From Adiantum capillus-veneris (Eukaryota > Streptophyta > Polypodiopsida > Polypodiales > Pteridaceae): DNA of 64,000 nucleotides. The translations under genes were made by a program, and so were the position numbers. The stretch is from assembly GCA_014529385.2 (NCBI GenBank), contig CM043944.1, forward strand, positions 174,224,240 through 174,288,239, given 5' to 3'. Below, piece by piece: positions 46,312 to 55,342 of this stretch; within the stretch, counting starts at the first letter, position 1, and each line of letters starts with the position of its first letter. Below the pieces are notes generated by a model. The model was not told where the DNA came from and searched no databases. It worked only from the letters and a program-made list of their open reading frames with translations.

Positions 46312-47744
46312 ATTCGACGTTATATCAGATAATGATTGCTCCGGAATGGAGTCAGTATATTGTTGAATATCTCACAAATAGAACTTTCCCAGAAGGAACG
46401 TCAAAAGCTCGTCAGAAATCTGTAGAGACAGAAGCTAGAGATTACGCTTTAATAGGAGGTCAACTCTATAAGAGAGGTAAAGACAACCAGCTTAGGATTT
46501 GTGCATCAGAGTCTGAGTATGTGATAATCCTGGAGCAAGCTCATGGAGGAGTAGGTGGAGGCCATTTCTCAGGTGATAAGACAGCAAAACTTGTCTTAGC
46601 CGCAGGAATATGGTGGCCAACATTACATATGGACGCCGAGGAATACGTTAAACGGTGTGATGACTGTCAGTGGACCAAAGTACCACTTAAAAGAGATGAT
46701 ATGCCGCTTAGACCAATGATGGGGGCAAGAGCTTTTGCAAAATGGGGGATTGATTATGTCGGACCCATTTCACCTCCTGCATATAAGACTCATGCACAAT
46801 ATATCGTTGTGGCTACAAACTATCTAACAAAGTGGGTCGAAGCAAAGGCAACTCAAAAAGCAGATGCCAGGACCACGGCACAATTTCTATATGAATACGT
46901 CTTTGTACGATATGGATTGCCAATAGAAATTGTGAGTGATCGAGGCACACATTTTATAAATGAAGTGATAGAGATCCTTCTAGATGAATTCATGGTAATC
47001 CATAGGAAATCAGCCCCGTATCATCCACAAGCAAACGGACAAGCTGAAGCAACAAACAAAACCATATGCACGGTCCTTACGAAGATTGTATCTGAGTCGA
47101 GAACTGACTGGGACCAGAAGTTGCATTCAACATTATGGGCATATAGGGTAGCATATAAAACATCAATAGGAACGACCCCATATAACATGGTTTTTGGGCT
47201 AAATGCTATCTTACCAATAGAATTCTTGATTTCAACCTTAAGGGTGGCTAAGGATCTAGAGTGGACAGGGCACGAGCTTTCTGATAGAATAGATGACCTG
47301 GAAAAGCTAGACGAGCTTCGCCTAAAAGCAGTAGCTTCTATCTACGCTCAAAAAAGGCGACAAAAGGAATTTTTTGATAAGCATGTGCGGACTAAAGAGT
47401 TTAAGGTTGGGGACTATGTCCTAGTTTACACTCTGAAACAGCATGCTAAGAAGCTTAAAAAGCGAGGGATGGGACCTCTGGTGATTAAAGATCTATCACC
47501 AAGTGGAGCCGTCAAGCTTGCTACATTAGACGGAGAAGAAATGCCCAATTGGATTAGTGGATGCAGAGTGAAAAAGTATCTTTTGCCGCTAACCCAAGAC
47601 ATGCTTCTCAAAATACATCAAGAAAAGCTGCGTGTCCAGAAAAAGAAAAATATGTGGAGGAAGCGCAAGCCGAGGCGAAGGAAAGAATGGAGAAAAGAAG
47701 ACTACTACGTCAGAAACAGCGCAATGAAGGAGCAATACGAATAA
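46092..47744 (+). pseudogene. E7 integrase with normal HHCC module and DDE core
   Basis: Residues 1-73 belong to module 1. Module 2 is at about 80-200 (HGGVGGGHFSGDKTAK, LAAGIWWPTLH, CDDC). The catalytic core has WGIDYVGPISPP (Asp 221), IVSDRGTHF (Asp 283) and HPQANGQAEATNK (Glu 319), a D-x61-D-x35-E arrangement with all three acids present. The C-terminal domain has KVGDYVLVYTLKQHAKKLKKRGMGPLVIKDLSPSGAVKLATL. There is no chromodomain. The end is Lys/Arg-rich and overlaps the retropepsin 2 frame by 184 bases. The upstream stop at 46,047 separates this frame from RT; the core itself looks unbroken. Confidence 0.9.
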
Positions 47745-48868
47745 ACGCAGTCAGTATAACAGAAATGGATAATGACAAAGAAGAACCCATCATTGAATGC
47801 AAAGTAGGAACCAACCAAATCAAAGCCAGAGCACTATTGGATTCAGGAGCTCAAACTAACCTACTTTCACTCAGTTTGTATAGACAATTGACAAATGACA
47901 CTAAATTACAAACTGCCAAGCAAGAGTTAAAGAGTTACTGTGAGAATTCAATCAAAATTGTCGGATGCACAGTTTTACATATACAGATTAACCAGTATGT
48001 GTATCCTCATATGTTTTACGTGGTTGAAGATCAAGCTACACAACATCCATTATTGCTAGGACAACCATGGCAGAAGCAATACAATGCAATGATTGACTGG
48101 AGTTCTAAATCAGTGCTTATCAAATACGAAGGTGAAAGTCAATCAGTTAAGTTCACCAAAGGAGCAGAGCCAACTCCAAAGGAAGAATCCAAGAACAAAG
48201 GTAAACAACAACCAGAGAAAAAGAAGAAGCAATGGCAACCAAAATTTTCTATACAACTGGATTGCTCTTCGACGAGGAACTCTCAACATTGGATAAGGAA
48301 GACAAGCAATAATATAACAGCTCAACCTTGGGAAAAAACGGAGTCAAAGTTGGTATGGAGACCAAAAAAGGTTGTGCCAGAGAACACAAAGGTGGAAAAC
48401 AGAGTCTTCAATACCAGACAACAGAGTGATTCCAGACAATCAAGGACAGTGAAACAGATCTGGATTCCAAAGAAGTTCTTGACGGCACAAAGCTATAGCA
48501 AGCAAATTTGGATCCCAAGGATTTGTAAACAGGAACTCCCTTCAGTACAATCCACGAAAACTCCTAGGTATTTCAAGGCGAGGAAATCAACACAAAGAAC
48601 AAAGCAGGTTTGGGTCGCAAAGAGTTTGTGGCAAGCACAAGCAAAGCAGAAGCAGATTTGGATTGTGAAAAAGAACAACAAGGTAAAGAAGAATCCATCT
48701 ACTGATTCTACTACCGAAGTGCCAAAACCAACCCAAAACCCGACCACCAATCCTTCAATCAAACAAAGAGCAGCTTTATTGGAAAGACTGTTGTATCATC
48801 GCTCTACAATTGCATTGGGAACTTATGACCAAAACAACTACAATGCTTCGCCCACAGACACTTCATAG
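47561..48868 (+). CDS. E7 retropepsin 2 with W-[IV]-P-K repeat tail
   Basis: About 435 codons, in a different frame from the integrase it overlaps. Residues 25-65 are an Arg/Glu/Lys helix. A second retropepsin-like domain follows: IIECKVGTNQIKARALLDSGAQTNLLSL (Asp 94) and, after the expected interval, VEDQATQHPLLLGQPWQKQY and a final MIDWSSKSVLIKY. It is not a copy of retropepsin 1, whose loop is DSGAGVAIA. Residues 220-375 carry at least five spaced motifs: LVWRPKK, KQIWIPKK, KQIWIPRI, KQVWVAKS, KQIWIVKK. No known partner; the tail could bind RNA or Gag. It may instead be a dUTPase-like or host-derived aspartic domain, but the D-S-G and L-L-G words favour retropepsin. Start codon uncertain. 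Confidence 0.75.
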   Translation: MQSEKVSFAANPRHASQNTSRKAACPEKEKYVEEAQAEAKERMEKRRLLRQKQRNEGAIRINAVSITEMDNDKEEPIIECKVGTNQIKARALLDSGAQTNLLSLSLYRQLTNDTKLQTAKQELKSYCENSIKIVGCTVLHIQINQYVYPHMFYVVEDQATQHPLLLGQPWQKQYNAMIDWSSKSVLIKYEGESQSVKFTKGAEPTPKEESKNKGKQQPEKKKKQWQPKFSIQLDCSSTRNSQHWIRKTSNNITAQPWEKTESKLVWRPKKVVPENTKVENRVFNTRQQSDSRQSRTVKQIWIPKKFLTAQSYSKQIWIPRICKQELPSVQSTKTPRYFKARKSTQRTKQVWVAKSLWQAQAKQKQIWIVKKNNKVKKNPSTDSTTEVPKPTQNPTTNPSIKQRAALLERLLYHRSTIALGTYDQNNYNASPTDTS

Positions 48869-48888
48869 TCGTCCAGGAGGACTCAGAC

Positions 48889-48909
48889 TAGGAGGGGGGA
48901 GGTATAGAG
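48889..48909 (+). other. E7 internal polypurine tract
   Basis: AGGAGGGGGGAGGTATAGAG-like purine run just after the retropepsin 2 frame and 6.1 kb upstream of the true PPT. The same tract and flanks exist in E2 (6,141-6,180, minus). It could be a central PPT or a relic of an ancestral 3' end. Confidence 0.55.
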
Positions 48910-50499
48910 GTATACAGGAGCTACAAAGCAGCTACAAGCGACAAAAAAAAAACAAAAACAAAAATAAAAATTATATTACAAGGGCAGTGTCTTACATGAT
49001 TTCGCAATTTTTATGTTTGATTGTGGATATTGATAATATTTATGCCCTTATATACCTTGTTTTGCAACAAGAAGAGATCAAATAATGAATTTGGGTCTCT
49101 AGACGTGTAAATATCACTAAATAAGAGTGTTTTTGGAGCTAAAAAGTGGTAATCCAAGTCCAGAAATCACAAATAAGTGTATATTCATATACACAGGGTT
49201 ACCATCTATTTATTGTGTATGTTTGGATTTTTTTGGCTTCAATTTGCAATTTTCCTTTATTTTTTATGATTTTCTTGATAAAAGTAAAAGAAAAATAAAA
49301 AAGCAGGTGAAACGAGATCAGAAAAAAGAAAAGAATAGATGGTGATGATCCTAATGACAAGGGCAACCCATGGTAAAAATTGAGTACAATTCGGGAAAAG
49401 TTGCGGAAAGCCCGAAATGACAGAATTTTGGCAAAGTGGACAGATTTCTCAGAAAAAGGTCAAACGGAGTCCAAATTGAGAAATTTCAAATCCTAAAGTA
49501 CATTTCACGACGAGATAGGAGCACATGTCAAATTTGGTAACAAGTGATCCAGGAAGTCCAAAGTTAAGTATTTTTTACTTCACTTACAGGCTCATTTGCA
49601 CTATTACCCACTTGGAGAGAGCAAAGAGCACACAGGAGCATCCAACCTTCTACGACTTCCACAAGAGCTCAGAGGACACCAGACATGAGAGGTAGACTCG
49701 TTGCCATAAGCTTTTGATGCTTATCATTAACTTTTGTTGTGAAAACTGACCAAAACCAAGAAACAAGAGCAGACGGGGAATGGGGTAGAATGCTAGGTAG
49801 TGGCACAACCGCCTAACCAAACCTTGCAAGAACTTATAGGTGGGTTACCCTAGTATAGAAGATGGGTTTCTAACACTCAAAGCTAGAGAAAGAACGACTG
49901 GAAAAACCCTAGGTCAACAGAGCCTGCAAGAGGCAAACAGGAAGAAGTTGTCGAAACGACACAAAACTTCTCAGGAAGCTTAACAACATCGAGGGCAATG
50001 CAACCATGGAGTATCTCCAGGTTTGGACCACCAAAATTGGGTCAAAACAACCGATTCGACGACAGACACACAAAGCGTCATTTTGGCATAACAGCTGAAA
50101 TTGACGACCGAATGAAATGAAACTTCACAAGCAGCTTCAAGTAACTATTGATGACTTATGTTTGCAAGCAAAACCCAAAAGAAAGCTGATTCACTTACCG
50201 ATGGTGAAAAAGACGCTTTCGGACAACCAAATGGAGAAAGCTGGAGAACGGGGAGCCAAAGTCAAGTTCAACCAAATAGATGGCTTCACAACATATCCAA
50301 TGAGCTGGAAATGCAACTGTCAAGAAGAAAAGTTGAAGAGATTCAACTCCAAGGCAAAAAGACGACTTCGGAGACTGAAATGCCTATAAGGGGGCTTTTT
50401 AGCTAAACTGATGACTTTTTAAAGTTGAAAACTAGTTAGCAGGGCTTAGGGCACTAGCACAAAGCATTCTTTGCACAAAAGGACCAACATTTCAAGAAA
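48910..50499 (+). other. E7 3' spacer, first part, non-coding
   Basis: AT-rich, without supported coding. It includes an A/C-rich run at about 48,943-48,970. Open frames at 50,117-50,406 overlap in two phases and carry no recognised words. The first 150 bp align with E2. Confidence 0.5.
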
Positions 50500-51509
50500 A
50501 GACATCATACACGTATGATGTCTCACAGCATGAATTTCACATCCATTTCAACATTTGAGTGCATAGCCTCATTCCACATGTTAATCACATCCTATGAACC
50601 AAGTATCATGAGAATTGGAGTTAGAAAACCCAAGGAAAACCAAAAAGACGCAAAGTAGTCCATAAAATTGATTTTTGGTCCTAATTTTGTCAAAATAACT
50701 CCAAACTCATTGAAACTTTGTAGGATTGTTGATTAACACATCTACAAGCTATCTGGAACCAAAAAGCACCATTTTGACACAAAAGACATCATACGCGTAT
50801 GATGTCTATTTGCACTTACAGAGCCAAAACTGCTCATTTGTCATCATACATCCATTATATATATCTAATACATGCTACATATGAAATTTGGAACCATTTG
50901 GTCAAGAGGATCACCCCATTAGCCCAATTGAGGAAAATCCTTCACCTAAAGCCTATTTTTGGCCCAAATCCAACATACTCAAGTCCAAACCAAGATTTGA
51001 GTAGGAACAGTCCTTCACTAGTACATGAGGAATCCACAGAACCAATCCCATGCAAAATTGATGAAAAAGACATCATACGCGTATAATGTCTCCAGAGCCA
51101 TTTTTAGCCCAAAATCTATCCAAACTTCATAAATCCACTGAATAAGCCTATCTAAAGCCAAATCCAAGCTTATAGAGAAATTTGGTCCAAAAATACACTA
51201 AAAGACATCATACGCGTATGATGTCTCACTATGTGATTTTGACACCTCAGGGCTTCAACCACCAAACAGAAGTGATCTACATGCCATTTGAAAGTGAACC
51301 ACCAAGTTTTATCCAATTTGGATCATAAAATCCAATTCCCTTTCAAAATTTTGCCAAGAACCGGAACTGGACTAAATTGGCCAAAACTTGACCAAATGGT
51401 ATCCAAACTCAAATCCAAGCATATGATAATCATGTATACACTATCAGCTACAAGCACAACCAATATAAAGTCATTTTGACACAAAAGACATCATACGCGT
51501 ATGATGTCT
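50500..51509 (+). repeat. E7 spacer palindromes (five copies)
   Basis: Copies at 50,500-50,523 (one change), 50,784-50,807 (perfect), 51,068-51,091 (one change), 51,203-51,226 (perfect) and 51,486-51,509 (perfect). Gaps between starts are 284, 284, 135 and 283 bp. Most are preceded by AAAA, and two share the flank TTTTGACACAAA. The last ends 166 bp before the ORF at 51,676; the last leader palindrome ends 167 bp before the gag ATG. Confidence 0.92.
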
Positions 51510-51675
51510 CCAGCATGATTTTGAGCCCATTTTGCATATTTTTTCACCTACCTTGCATCCTTAGGCCCTGAATAGCTCATGTTTCAATTTTCAAGTCATT
51601 TGCATAGTTAAAAGCTTCATTTCGGCTTTCAGTACTAAAAAGACGCTAACTTCTGAAATTGGAGTTACACGATCC

Positions 51676-54099
51676 ATGGATTCCGCCAAGTCATCAGCAA
51701 CAAAGAGAAAAAGACCGACAATCAAAGATGCTCTTGCAGAAGCGGAACCCTTTGACATTCCAGCAGAAACCCTCAAGCCAACCAAAACTTGGGTGGAGGA
51801 ATCAGTATTGGAGAAAGAGGGAATAAAGATCTACCAAGGGACTTTCAGAGATCCTCAAGGGCAAGCGGTGGATGTACCGATGATCCCACAGGAATTGGTA
51901 GATTATAGCAGGTCAGGAGACATCAGCAGGTACCTCGAAAGGGCAGACTTGCACAGTTTCTTCACCTCGAGACCATCAGGTGTGGATACAAGAAGAGTGT
52001 ACGAGTTGGCAACATCCATTCAGAAGGATGGAAAAGCCACATTGACAGCCATGGATGGAGAGAAGGTAGAAGTACAGATCACTCCACAGCTAATTGCAGA
52101 CGCATTGAAGTTGCACAACAAAGGGAGATCAGTCAGGGAAAGAAGAGAGGCCATAGAGGTCTATGGGCCCAAGAAACAGAATGCGACCTATGGAGATATG
52201 GCGGACCCAAGAGCGGCAACCCTTTGCCGACTGTACAACCAATTTCTTCATGTTTGCAGTAAAAGACCGCAAAAGTATACGACACCACCCCATGCCATTG
52301 CGACCACCATCACATGGGCATTAAAGAGCAATATGCCAAAAGAGGTGAATTACGCTCAACACATCCACGAGCAAGTAATTGCCATGCACAACGAGAAGCC
52401 AAAATACATAGGAGGAGCGGAAATTCTGACAAGAATAGCTTATGAAGCTATTGGAGCTAGAGATCAGTGGCCAAAGGCTCCCTCCCAGAATGAGTGGCTT
52501 AGAGAAGCCAACAAGGAGGAAGAACAGCCCGAAGTACCCAAGAGGGCATCCACAAGAGCACGCCGGAAACTAGAAGTAGTTTCAGAACTTGAAGAGGATG
52601 TGGACGAGCCACTTAAGAAGAAAGTAAAGAAGAAGGTTGCTCCCAAGCAAACCAAAAGTCAGAAAGCGGCAAGGATGGAAAGATTAGTGGAGCAGTTTAG
52701 AGCGGAAAGAGCTCTAAAGGGTGACTTTGAAGAAAAGTGGGTGCCAGACCCCACTAAAGTCGGAACTAGCTCGGCCAGGCCACATATTGATCAATACGAT
52801 CAATATATTAAAGCTTATGAGGAGTCAGAGGCTATTTTGGAGCAGCAACCTGTCGAGCCATACACTGAAGAGGAGGTACAGCAATTAAAAGCTGAGCTGA
52901 AAAAAAACGACAAGGGGAAAAGGAAAGTAGATGAGTCTACTAAGCCTCAAGAGAAAGATGGGCAAGCCGACAAGGGGAAAGCCAAGGAAGCTGAGGACAA
53001 ACATCCCTCTATGACTGATGTACCAAGCCCGAAGAAGACGGAAAAAGTTGTGGAAGAGACCACAGTAGAGGTGGACGCAGATGTTTTGGAAAAGCCAGAA
53101 GCCGAGACCAAAGAAAAGAAGATAGATCCAGTTCAACAAAAGAGAAATGATTATGAGGATCTGGTAGAGATAGGATACACCGAAGAAGAGGCCCTTAAGG
53201 CAGTTTATGGGATCACCCTACAAAAACAAGATGAACGGAGAGGGACGGAGAAAAAGACAAAGAGTAAAAAAGAAAGTGAAGAGAAACTGGACGAACCGAA
53301 AGTACTAGAAGAGCCAAAGCCAGTGGAGGTGGTGGCGGAAAGAGCTTTAGAGTTGACAGATGATGATGAAAAAGACATGCACATGGTGCATGAACTGCTC
53401 AGCAAGATAAAAGAAAGGTCCAAGGCAAAGGAAGTAGAGATTGAGACAGCCAAACAAAGGGAAGCGGAGTTGCAGAGAAATTTAGAGAATGCTATGACTG
53501 AATCTGAAAGTCATAAAGCATCACTCTATGACGCGGAAAACGAGAGAGACGGCTTGATACTCCAGCTAGCTGAGGCTTCAAGAGAAGTAACAAGTGCACA
53601 TGAAGCAAGGGAGCGGATAGAGGATGAGTTGGAGGCGGCTAAGGATGAGCTCATTGAGCTAAGGGAAAGAGTCGAGCTCCAAGAAAGAAAAATCACTAGA
53701 CTCAGGTCTACCCCTAGAGCTAGCAGAGCAGGAACCGAACAAGAGGGAGCTATCGTACCAGTTTTGGAAGACCAGGTCCGAAGCTTACAAAGAGAGCTAA
53801 GATTAGAGCAAGTGCAAAGGTTGCACATTGCGGAGGGATCATTGGCCGTAGAGGAGAGGCTCACATTAGAAAATCAAACACTACGGACAGAGAATGAGGC
53901 CCTCTGCAAACAGCTCCAAGATCTACAAGAGCAACAAAGAAGAGAGAAAGAGACACCACAAGAAGAATCAGGTGGAGCAGCCATAGAGCTACCAGAAACT
54001 GGAGAGGCAACCACAATTGAAGATCCAGCCCCAGCTCAAGAGGTGGCCTCGACTTCAAGAATCTCTGAAGAGAAGAAAAAAGGCTCCATGACCAAATAG
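51676..54099 (+). CDS. E7 3' ORF-a: coiled-coil protein
   Basis: About 807 codons from an ATG 166 bp after the last palindrome. Residues 1-280 look globular: an NLS-like TKRKRP, DISRYLERADLHSFF, ITPQLIADALKLHNKG, ATLCRLYNQFLHVC, AIATTITWALKSNMP, a helical pattern reminiscent of the plant transposon protein domain in Athila proteins (family resemblance only). Residues 290-340 are Lys-rich. About 540-790 are heptad-rich with long Glu/Arg helices, a strong coiled coil. No signal peptide or membrane segment, so it is not a typical envelope. The product could be a nuclear or particle scaffold. Its relation to transposition is unknown. Confidence 0.7.
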   Translation: MDSAKSSATKRKRPTIKDALAEAEPFDIPAETLKPTKTWVEESVLEKEGIKIYQGTFRDPQGQAVDVPMIPQELVDYSRSGDISRYLERADLHSFFTSRPSGVDTRRVYELATSIQKDGKATLTAMDGEKVEVQITPQLIADALKLHNKGRSVRERREAIEVYGPKKQNATYGDMADPRAATLCRLYNQFLHVCSKRPQKYTTPPHAIATTITWALKSNMPKEVNYAQHIHEQVIAMHNEKPKYIGGAEILTRIAYEAIGARDQWPKAPSQNEWLREANKEEEQPEVPKRASTRARRKLEVVSELEEDVDEPLKKKVKKKVAPKQTKSQKAARMERLVEQFRAERALKGDFEEKWVPDPTKVGTSSARPHIDQYDQYIKAYEESEAILEQQPVEPYTEEEVQQLKAELKKNDKGKRKVDESTKPQEKDGQADKGKAKEAEDKHPSMTDVPSPKKTEKVVEETTVEVDADVLEKPEAETKEKKIDPVQQKRNDYEDLVEIGYTEEEALKAVYGITLQKQDERRGTEKKTKSKKESEEKLDEPKVLEEPKPVEVVAERALELTDDDEKDMHMVHELLSKIKERSKAKEVEIETAKQREAELQRNLENAMTESESHKASLYDAENERDGLILQLAEASREVTSAHEARERIEDELEAAKDELIELRERVELQERKITRLRSTPRASRAGTEQEGAIVPVLEDQVRSLQRELRLEQVQRLHIAEGSLAVEERLTLENQTLRTENEALCKQLQDLQEQQRREKETPQEESGGAAIELPETGEATTIEDPAPAQEVASTSRISEEKKKGSMTK

Positions 54100-54131
54100 A
54101 AAAGTCAGTAGAGGAGAGTGCCAAGGCGGAA

Positions 54132-54950
54132 ATGGAATGGGAGAGGAGACTCCTAATCTCCATTAGACTTCAGGGACTAGACACAAAAGTTCTCCATGAA
54201 CAGTGGATGCAACCTAGCCTGCCTTTCCCTTTGATGAAATTTGAAGTGCTAAATACGAAAAAGAGAATAGAGGAGGAGCAGTATGTCGCTCTTTACGAAG
54301 GCGATATCACAAAGGAGGAACAATCAAAGAAGATAGTAGATTCACAACCTAGATGGAGGAAAGGTTGGCTGAACAAATACCCAGCCTATCTCATCTACTT
54401 GGTGGAGGCACCAAAGGAGATTCGGGAGGATGCAACCTTCTGCCCGGTGCCAAGAGTCGGAAACTGGAAAGAGCATGGCAGGATTGCAGAAAAGAAGCCA
54501 AATTGTCTTAATTATCCCAGGATGCCAGGACCAAAGGCAGGAGAGAGAATAGGTAAAGCCTACATGGTGAAAACCCTAACGGGCACCATCAAACTCTTTA
54601 CTGGCTCTCTTGACCTTTCATGTCAGATGCTCAAGAAAATCTGTAGGACTCTCTTAGCTTGCATTGAAGTGTTCGCGCCAGATAAAGCCACGACCTCGAG
54701 TCTACTATCGACGGCCGACATGGTGACTGATATGATGTATGATCTTTCATTGCAGCCTTCTCCAAAAGTGTTACACCTCCTATACCAAAGGATTATGTTT
54801 TTGCCTAGCTTCCACATGCAAACATTTGAAGAAGCTTTCTACACCGGCTTTTTCACCCACGAAAGCAAAATATTCGGCCCAACCTTGACCATCGGCAACC
54901 TACGATACGAATCACATTTGCAAATGCTCAAGATGACAGGACTTTATTGA
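54132..54950 (+). CDS. E7 3' ORF-b: probably the C-terminal part of ORF-a
   Basis: About 272 codons. Its phase is open upstream of the ATG and reads DQIEKSVEESAKAEMEWERR across the end of ORF-a, a natural continuation of the coiled coil. The change of phase coincides with an A6 run at 54,076-54,081. Hence ORF-a and ORF-b are probably one protein of about 1,090 residues, split by a slip in the A run, either a mutation or -1 recoding. The rest is globular (WLNKYPAYLIYLVEAPKEI, CPVPRVGNW, LFTGSLDLSCQMLKKIC, FHMQTFEEAFYTGFF). No domain recognised and no membrane helix. Confidence 0.6.
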   Translation: MEWERRLLISIRLQGLDTKVLHEQWMQPSLPFPLMKFEVLNTKKRIEEEQYVALYEGDITKEEQSKKIVDSQPRWRKGWLNKYPAYLIYLVEAPKEIREDATFCPVPRVGNWKEHGRIAEKKPNCLNYPRMPGPKAGERIGKAYMVKTLTGTIKLFTGSLDLSCQMLKKICRTLLACIEVFAPDKATTSSLLSTADMVTDMMYDLSLQPSPKVLHLLYQRIMFLPSFHMQTFEEAFYTGFFTHESKIFGPTLTIGNLRYESHLQMLKMTGLY

Positions 54951-54981
54951 CCAAGCATAAAAGTCATGTCTGGGACGACAT

Positions 54982-54999
54982 GAACGCGGAGGGGGGGAG
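54982..54999 (+). other. E7 polypurine tract
   Basis: GAACGCGGAGGGGGGGAG lies directly before the TGTTGAG start of the 3' LTR, the site that primes plus-strand synthesis. Confidence 0.9.
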
Positions 55000-55284
55000 T
55001 GTTGAGCCAGCAGAGGATCACACCCACATTTTTGCTCACACTCATCATTTTGTAACCATTGATTGTAATAAATGTCTTTCCGACATTAATTTTGATTTGA
55101 GCCATTCATTAAGTAACGGGACTCAATTGAGTTTCCAACTTGTAATCCCGAAGTAATTTCACTTGCTGATGTAATTAGTTAGAGATGTTCTCACCTCCAA
55201 GGCTAAGGTATATAAGCCAAAGTTTTTGTAACCTAAGGAGATCATTTTAATAAAAGTGAGTTTTTTGGAGCGCCGTGACTGTGT

Positions 55285-55342
<58 letters not shown>

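Noticed and set aside
10108-51509. Regularly spaced palindromes suggest a CRISPR-like array
   Set aside because: Spacers are 100-265 bp, the repeats are in plant LTR elements, and there are no cas genes. The pattern is a retroelement feature.
51591-54163. Minus-strand Ser/Leu-rich frames opposite ORF-a, some of which look like membrane proteins
   Set aside because: They are antisense to Glu/Lys/Arg-rich coiled-coil codons, which gives artificial Leu/Ser/Phe runs.
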